A stretch of DNA of 10,397 nt from Bacteroidota bacterium (GTDB lineage: Bacteria; Bacteroidota; Bacteroidia; Chitinophagales; Chitinophagaceae), in contig CANHNT010000046.1 of NCBI GenBank assembly GCA_947461985.1, forward strand, positions 1 through 10,397, in the 5' to 3' direction. The notes beneath the pieces are model-generated. The model was not told the DNA's origin. It saw nothing but the letters and a program-made list of their open reading frames with translations, and ran no database searches. Position numbers and translations under genes: made by a program. This document shows, piece after piece, positions 7,401-10,397 of the stretch (position 1 is the stretch's first letter; the number at the start of each line of letters is the position of its first letter).

Positions 7401-8784
7401 GGAATGCTTGAATCGATAAACGGTGTAACGTTGGGGCACGATTTAATAAGATTGGATGACCTTTTAAAATATTTTCTAAGATATCCCAAACAACAGCTTC
7501 TTTTTTCTCTACTAATTTCTTAGCCGATTTTACTGTTTTTACGATCCCTCTTTCAATTAATTTACGAATAATAAATGGTTTGAAAAGCTCAGCTGCCATA
7601 TCTTTTGGCAAACCACACTCATGCAATTTCATTTCGGGTCCTACTACGATAACCGAACGTCCAGAGTAATCCACACGTTTTCCTAATAAGTTTTGACGGA
7701 AACGACCTTGCTTACCTTTTAACACATCTGATAATGATTTCAACGCACGTCCACCTTCTGCTTTTACTGCATTTGATTTACGTGAGTTATCCATTAAACT
7801 ATCAATGGCTTCTTGCAACATCCGTTTTTCATTACGCAAGATAACTTCTGGTGCTTTGATTTCTAATAAACGCTTTAAACGGTTGTTACGAATAATAACA
7901 CGACGATATAAATCATTCAAATCTGAAGAAGCAAAACGACCTCCATCTAAAGGAACCAACGGACGTAATTCTGGTGGTATAACTGGCACATATTGCATCA
8001 CCATCCACTCAGGTTTGTTTTCGATATGAGAATTTGCTTCACGGAAAGCTTCTACCACACTTAAACGTTTTAAAGCTTCTGCTTTACGTTGTTGTGATGT
8101 TTCAAAAGCTGCTGCGTTACGTAATTCATAAGACAATTTGTCTAAATCAATACGAGACAACAACATTTGTACAGCCTCAGCACCCATTTTAGCGATGAAT
8201 TTGTTTGGATCATCATCACTTAATAATTGATTCTCTTTCGGTAATTTTTCTAATATATCTAAATACTCATCTTCTGTTAATAAAGTAATATAAGTATCTT
8301 CTTTTTCTTTTAGTGCTAATGTCGTACGAATCATCGCATCGGCATCTCCTGCATTGATAACTACAAAACGCTCATAATAAACAATCATTTCTAATTTCTT
8401 AGATCCTGTTCCTAACAAGTATCCAATTTTATTAGGCAACGATTTGAAATACCAAATATGAACTACAGGTACCACTAATTTAATGTGACCCATTCTTTCA
8501 CGACGAACTTTTTTCTCGGTAACCTCTACTCCACAACGGTCACAAACGATTCCTTTGTAACGAATACGCTTGTATTTTCCACAATAACATTCGTAATCTT
8601 TGGTTGGCCCAAATATTTTTTCACAAAACAAACCATCTCTTTCGGGCTTGTAGGTTCTGTAATTAATTGTTTCTGGCTTTAAAATTTCTCCAAAACTTCT
8701 ATCTAAAATAGAGTCAGGCGATGCCAAGGTAATCGTTATTTTATTAAACGATGGTCTTGTTTTGTTCTCTTTTTTGAAACTCAT
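4468..8784 (-). CDS. rpoC: DNA-directed RNA polymerase subunit beta'
   Basis: Largest catalytic subunit of RNA polymerase. The chosen ATG at 8784 gives 1438 residues, typical of Bacteroidota; an in-frame ATG at 8832 would add 16 residues that do not resemble the family N-terminus. The protein carries the N-terminal zinc site C66, C68, C81 and C84 (CYCG and CDRCG), and the catalytic Mg2+ motif NADFDGD at 482-488 within SSFNADFDGDQMAVH. The second zinc site is C832, C905, C912 and C915. The trigger loop GEPGTQLTLRTFH is at 941-953, followed by a lineage-type insertion of roughly 190 residues (about 960-1150) before GRSRDITGGLPRVTELFEAR. The C-terminus (SWISAASFQETTKVL, KTDFMWGLKENVITGNLIPAGTG) is complete and ends in acidic DDEE. 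No frameshift or lost catalytic residue is seen. Unusually, rpoB is not upstream; a 317-bp leader and a redox membrane protein are there instead. It is followed by its own terminator. Confidence 0.98.
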   Translation of the reverse strand: MSFKKENKTRPSFNKITITLASPDSILDRSFGEILKPETINYRTYKPERDGLFCEKIFGPTKDYECYCGKYKRIRYKGIVCDRCGVEVTEKKVRRERMGHIKLVVPVVHIWYFKSLPNKIGYLLGTGSKKLEMIVYYERFVVINAGDADAMIRTTLALKEKEDTYITLLTEDEYLDILEKLPKENQLLSDDDPNKFIAKMGAEAVQMLLSRIDLDKLSYELRNAAAFETSQQRKAEALKRLSVVEAFREANSHIENKPEWMVMQYVPVIPPELRPLVPLDGGRFASSDLNDLYRRVIIRNNRLKRLLEIKAPEVILRNEKRMLQEAIDSLMDNSRKSNAVKAEGGRALKSLSDVLKGKQGRFRQNLLGKRVDYSGRSVIVVGPEMKLHECGLPKDMAAELFKPFIIRKLIERGIVKTVKSAKKLVEKKEAVVWDILENILKGHPILLNRAPTLHRLSIQAFQPKLIEGKAIQLHPLVCSSFNADFDGDQMAVHLPLSNAAILEAQLLMLASHNILNPQNGTPITLPSQDMVLGLYYISKGKKNLPNDPIKGEGLCFYSADEVVIANNEGKADLHAWIKVKANVREADGTIVNKLIDTTVGRVLFNINTPEKVGFINELLTKKSLRTIIGDVIKFTDIPTTVKFLDDIKTLGFRTAFRGGLSFNPEDLIIPDLKAKMLETAKGEVDEVWENYNMGLITNNERYNQIIDIWSRADTRVTETLIKEMAADKQGFNSVYMMLDSGARGSKQQIKQLSGIRGLMAKPRKSGSTGSEIIENPILSNFKDGLNVLEYFISTHGARKGLADTALKTADAGYLTRRLVDVTQDVIIREVDCGTLRGIATSALKENEDIVESLFDRIVGRTSLHDVADYQGNLIAEAGQEITIDIADAIEKADIDTVEIRSVLTCESKRGVCSKCYGLNLANGKMAQKGDAVGIIAAQSIGEPGTQLTLRTFHVGGAASSSAIDSHMSAKFDGKIEFDSVRTTKYTNKAGEETVIVITRMGEMRIVNEEGVVLVTSEIPYGSTLNVKNGQKLKKGDEICNWDPFNAVIISEIAGKVRFENVIEGITFREEVDEQSGLREKVIIETKDRTKIPTIIIEGKENKMYNIPVGSHLIINDGDTIQSGHILVKIPRVMGRSRDITGGLPRVTELFEARNPSNPAVVAEIDGVVSFGGVKRGNREINIESKDGIVKKYLVPLSKHIIVQEGDFIKAGTPLSDGSITPSDILSIKGPFAVQEYLVNEIQEVYRLQGVKINDKHVEVIVRQMMRKVTIEDAGDTKFLEGDIVDKLEFQDENDWIFDKVVVIDAGNSEKLHAGQISNLREIREENSLLRRNDKTLVQYRNAQPATSSPNLLGITKASLGTFSWISAASFQETTKVLSQAAIAGKTDFMWGLKENVITGNLIPAGTGMKDFDNVIVGSKDEYEILQNSRELLQFDDEE

Positions 8785-8829
8785 TTGTTTACTTTTATGT
8801 TTTAAAATGGACGTGTATAAATACAAAAA

Positions 8830-8894
8830 CATGACTGAATTTCGGCATTGATTTTTTAATTAAAAAACCAAGTCACAAAACTCTGAAAGTCATG
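8830..8894. repeat. Nested inverted repeats in the rpoC leader
   Basis: An outer 7-bp inverted pair, CATGACT (8830-8836) and AGTCATG (8888-8894), is centred at 8862. Inside it sits a perfect 16-bp palindrome TTTTTTAATTAAAAAA (8852-8867), with TTG (8848-8850) and CAA (8869-8871) pairing outside one mismatch. The shared centre suggests one composite hairpin in the rpoC leader RNA. The inner stem is all A-T, so stability would be modest. Confidence 0.5.
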
Positions 8895-9015
8895 ATACAA
8901 CTACATTTCGCTTACATTCATTTTAATACACTTTTCGTGCAACTAAGACCATTAGTTGATGAATTGTAAACTAATATCGGTGTATAATTTATATAAATCC
9001 ACAGAAATTAGGATG

Positions 9016-9047
9016 CGAAAGTAAGGTTTTTAGCTGATTATGACAAA
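9016..9047 (-). promoter_or_regulatory. Candidate rpoC promoter (Bacteroidota -33/-7 type)
   Basis: On the - strand TTTG (9047-9044) is followed by 20 bases and then TACTTTCG (9023-9016). This matches the Bacteroidota consensus TTG-N17-23-TAnnTTTG at seven of eight -7 positions that count the two free bases (a C replaces the third T). The initiation site would lie near 9010, upstream of rpoC. The -7 element is inside the left copy of the 12-bp direct repeat. Confidence 0.4.
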
Positions 9048-9092
9048 TTTTAAACCAAATAATAAAAATGTAAAAGTTTCAAAGTAAGGTTT
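9018..9092. repeat. 12-bp direct repeat, two copies
   Basis: AAAGTAAGGTTT occurs at 9018-9029 and again at 9081-9092, 63 bp apart start to start. Each copy overlaps a possible -7 element read on the - strand. The match is exact in an otherwise AT-rich, unordered intergenic stretch. Confidence 0.7.
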
Positions 9093-9112
9093 AATCTTAG
9101 TTTATTTTCCAA
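9080..9112 (-). promoter_or_regulatory. Second, weaker promoter-like element upstream of rpoC
   Basis: On the - strand TTG (9112-9110) is followed by 22 bases and TTACTTTG (9087-9080), one mismatch from TAnnTTTG. It overlaps the right copy of the 12-bp direct repeat and the last codons of the upstream gene. It may be a tandem promoter, or the repeat may be a regulator-binding box. Support is from motif and spacing only. Confidence 0.25.
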
Positions 9113-10259
9113 TAATGGTTTTCAACTCTGGCCCATTAAATTTTTCTTTATCAATGCCTTGATACGATTTAATGATTTTTCCGTTTTGAAGATAAAACAC
9201 ACCCGGTGTAGAGCCGGTGCCAATCACATCCCAAAATCGTGGAATGTCTAACACAATATAAGGTATTGTTGCTTCGGCAATTTTGAAAAACTCCGGAATT
9301 TTTTCGATTTCTTCATCCATAAATAAAATATAAATTTCAGGAAAACCAGGTTGTTTTGCCATAATTGCCAACTCCTTTGCCGTTGCCTGACAGTGGTCGC
9401 AACCAGCAGCAAACATGCACAAAATTTTATTGCCTTGCTCTAAATTAACTGCCTTTCCCCCAAAATTAGTGAATGCTCCAAATCGAGAACCTGTGCTAGC
9501 TCTAGCCATTTTTGCAACAGGCGCAGCTGCATTTTGAACTGTTTTTGTAGTTGCTTGTTTTAATGTTTTTAATGAAGTGTCTTTTAACGCAATTGTTTTT
9601 TTATCGCCCATTACTGAATCTTTTTTTGCGCTAGAATCTATTGCCAAAGACGTTTTACTTGAAATAGAATCTACCATTTCTGAGTAGGCAGTATTGGCAG
9701 AAATGCTGGTGGCTGATGAACTAGTTAACGTCGAACTTTCTTTGCTACAAGGCGTAAACGGAAACAACATAAACACCAAAAGCGATGCGCCTAAAAAGCT
9801 AGCCACAGGATATATCATTCTATTTTGTCCTTTTTCTTTATCGCTCACTCTAAACCACAAAAACACCAACAACCCTATCGTAACCACGTTTTTCAAAAAT
9901 GCTTCCAATGGCGTCATCGGAATTAATTGTCCAAAACAGCCACAGTTTCCATTCATGGCGCCGTGTTTCACCATTTCTATCGTCAAATGAATGCAAAACA
10001 TTACTAACAAAAGGATGGTAGATGGGATGATTATTTTCTTTAAATAATGGGGCAACAAAATGGCTAAACCAATGGCTAACTCTACGCCCAAAAGCAATCG
10101 GGCTATATAGTGCGACTGACACCAAGTGGTAATTCCCAAATCGACCAACTGTTTTTCAAACGCCCAAAGCGGAAACATTTTGGCTACAGCCGACAATAAA
10201 AAAAGAAACGAAATCAACACTCGTATTGCCCAATTGATGGTATTATTATTTTTTAGCAC
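9102..10259 (-). CDS. MauE/DoxX-like membrane protein with C-terminal thioredoxin-like domain (BT_3928-like)
   Basis: A 385-residue membrane protein with a redox domain. The N-terminal half has hydrophobic segments at about 10-28, 52-70, 76-95, 121-137 and 148-168. It carries the MauE/DoxX-type signatures RVLISFLFLLSAVAK, ARLLLGVELAIG and NCGCFGQ (105-111, Cys106 and Cys108). A low-complexity Ser/Thr/Lys/Ala linker (about 172-260) leads to a thioredoxin-like domain with the CxxC motif CDHC (287-290, in AAGCDHCQAT) and a cis-Pro-type STPGVFYL (350-357). It probably carries electrons across the membrane to or from a periplasmic thiol-disulfide site; the exact substrate is unknown. The start is a GTG at 10259: a TAA lies 6 bases upstream in frame and the next Met is residue 28, which would lose the first membrane segment. 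An exact TAnnTTTG element lies 27 bases upstream of the GTG. It is on the same strand as rpoC, 317 bp away, with no obvious terminator between. Confidence 0.85.
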   Translation of the reverse strand: MLKNNNTINWAIRVLISFLFLLSAVAKMFPLWAFEKQLVDLGITTWCQSHYIARLLLGVELAIGLAILLPHYLKKIIIPSTILLLVMFCIHLTIEMVKHGAMNGNCGCFGQLIPMTPLEAFLKNVVTIGLLVFLWFRVSDKEKGQNRMIYPVASFLGASLLVFMLFPFTPCSKESSTLTSSSATSISANTAYSEMVDSISSKTSLAIDSSAKKDSVMGDKKTIALKDTSLKTLKQATTKTVQNAAAPVAKMARASTGSRFGAFTNFGGKAVNLEQGNKILCMFAAGCDHCQATAKELAIMAKQPGFPEIYILFMDEEIEKIPEFFKIAEATIPYIVLDIPRFWDVIGTGSTPGVFYLQNGKIIKSYQGIDKEKFNGPELKTIIGK

Positions 10260-10286
10260 AACAAATTATTTTTATTTAAAAGGACC

Positions 10287-10294
10287 CAAATTTA
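10287..10294 (-). promoter_or_regulatory. -7 promoter element of the MauE/thioredoxin gene
   Basis: On the - strand TAAATTTG (10294-10287) is an exact TAnnTTTG. A TTC, one base off the -33 TTG, lies 20 bases further upstream. Initiation would fall about 20 bases before the GTG at 10259, which supports that start and implies a short 5' UTR. Confidence 0.5.
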
Positions 10295-10329
10295 AGACAG
10301 AGATTAAAAATTTGGAAGATTATTTTTTT

Positions 10330-10395
10330 TTAGGATTCAAAAGCCCCAGATTTTTCAGTTGTCAAGATTTTAATATTGAAATTTTGGTTTTTGAA
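10330..10395 (-). other. Possible 3' end of an upstream gene
   Basis: A frame on the - strand stays open from the window edge to a TAA at 10332-10330 and reads 21 residues with a natural-looking mix (for example NIKILTTEKSGAFES at its end). It stops 70 bases before the next gene, leaving room for that gene's promoter. It is too short to identify and could be chance in AT-rich DNA. The rest of 10260-10397 shows only the promoter element. Confidence 0.25.
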
Positions 10396-10397
10396 AT

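Larger units (their letters stand above)
8785..9101 (-). other. Non-coding leader and promoter region of rpoC
   Basis: This 317-bp stretch has no convincing gene. It holds a 12-bp direct repeat (9018-9029 and 9081-9092) coinciding with two promoter-like elements. It also holds a 16-bp palindrome TTTTTTAATTAAAAAA (8852-8867) extended by outer TTG/CAA, and a 7-bp inverted pair CATGACT/AGTCATG (8830-8836, 8888-8894) centred almost on the palindrome. If transcription starts near 9010, the rpoC message would have an unusually long 5' UTR of about 225 bases with a nested hairpin about 45-110 bases before the start codon. A 17-codon reading frame (8848 down to 8795, MPKFSHVFVFIHVHFKT) ends 10 bases before rpoC; I give no weight to it as a gene. 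I do not recognise a known riboswitch or ribosomal-protein-type leader. Confidence 0.6.

Noticed and set aside
4592..8682. Several + strand frames of 60-124 codons opposite rpoC
   Set aside because: All are antisense shadows of the conserved rpoC coding sequence; none shows a recognisable domain.
8785..8832. Upstream ATG extending rpoC by 16 residues
   Set aside because: The added residues MFLYLYTSILKHKSKQ do not resemble RpoC N-termini; the family-like sequence starts at MSFKKEN (8784).
8795..8848. 17-codon leader peptide upstream of rpoC
   Set aside because: Too short to judge, no ribosome binding signal, and no clear codon run typical of attenuation; mentioned only within the leader.
9694..10125. 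Frames of 91 and 98 codons overlapping the membrane redox gene
   Set aside because: One is antisense and one is a shifted frame over the MauE-like segments; codons follow the real gene.

Overview
This window looks like chromosomal DNA of a low-GC member of the Bacteroidota. A flavobacterium-like lineage is plausible, but I cannot fix the family. The evidence is a type IX secretion (T9SS) type B C-terminal sorting domain of the gliding-motility-associated kind, a Bacteroidota-style RpoC, a MauE/DoxX plus thioredoxin membrane protein, TAnnTTTG-type promoter elements, and starts without Shine-Dalgarno sequences. I see no tRNA, rRNA, IS element, CRISPR array or phage gene.

Left third (1-3649, + strand): a tightly packed carotenoid operon. 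It runs from the 3' part of crtI (phytoene desaturase) through crtB (phytoene synthase), a small uncharacterised conserved-looking gene, idi (type I isopentenyl-diphosphate isomerase) and crtZ (beta-carotene hydroxylase) to a fused crtYcd lycopene cyclase. The junctions are 5 bp, a 4-bp overlap, a 1-bp overlap, 38 bp and 6 bp. Together they encode a route from IPP/DMAPP-derived prenyl diphosphates through phytoene, lycopene and beta-carotene to zeaxanthin. No ketolase (crtW) or GGPP synthase is visible here. The operon promoter lies outside the window to the left.

Middle (3646-8784, - strand): a 248-residue protein with two Ig-like segments and a type B T9SS sorting domain. It has no signal peptide or clear start, and it sits between crtYcd (convergent, sharing a 4-bp TTAA stop overlap) and the strong rho-independent terminator of rpoC. 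It looks like a 5'-truncated remnant. Next comes a full-length rpoC (1438 residues from the preferred start).

Right (8785-10397, - strand): a 317-bp non-coding leader upstream of rpoC contains promoter-like motifs, a 12-bp direct repeat and nested inverted repeats. Beyond it lies a MauE/DoxX-like membrane protein with a C-terminal thioredoxin-like domain, preceded by an exact TAnnTTTG element. rpoB is not upstream of rpoC, so rpoC appears to be a stand-alone transcription unit here, which is unusual.

I found no clearly new biological system. The best leads are the unknown gene inside the carotenoid operon, the orphaned rpoC with its structured leader, and the truncated T9SS cargo gene.
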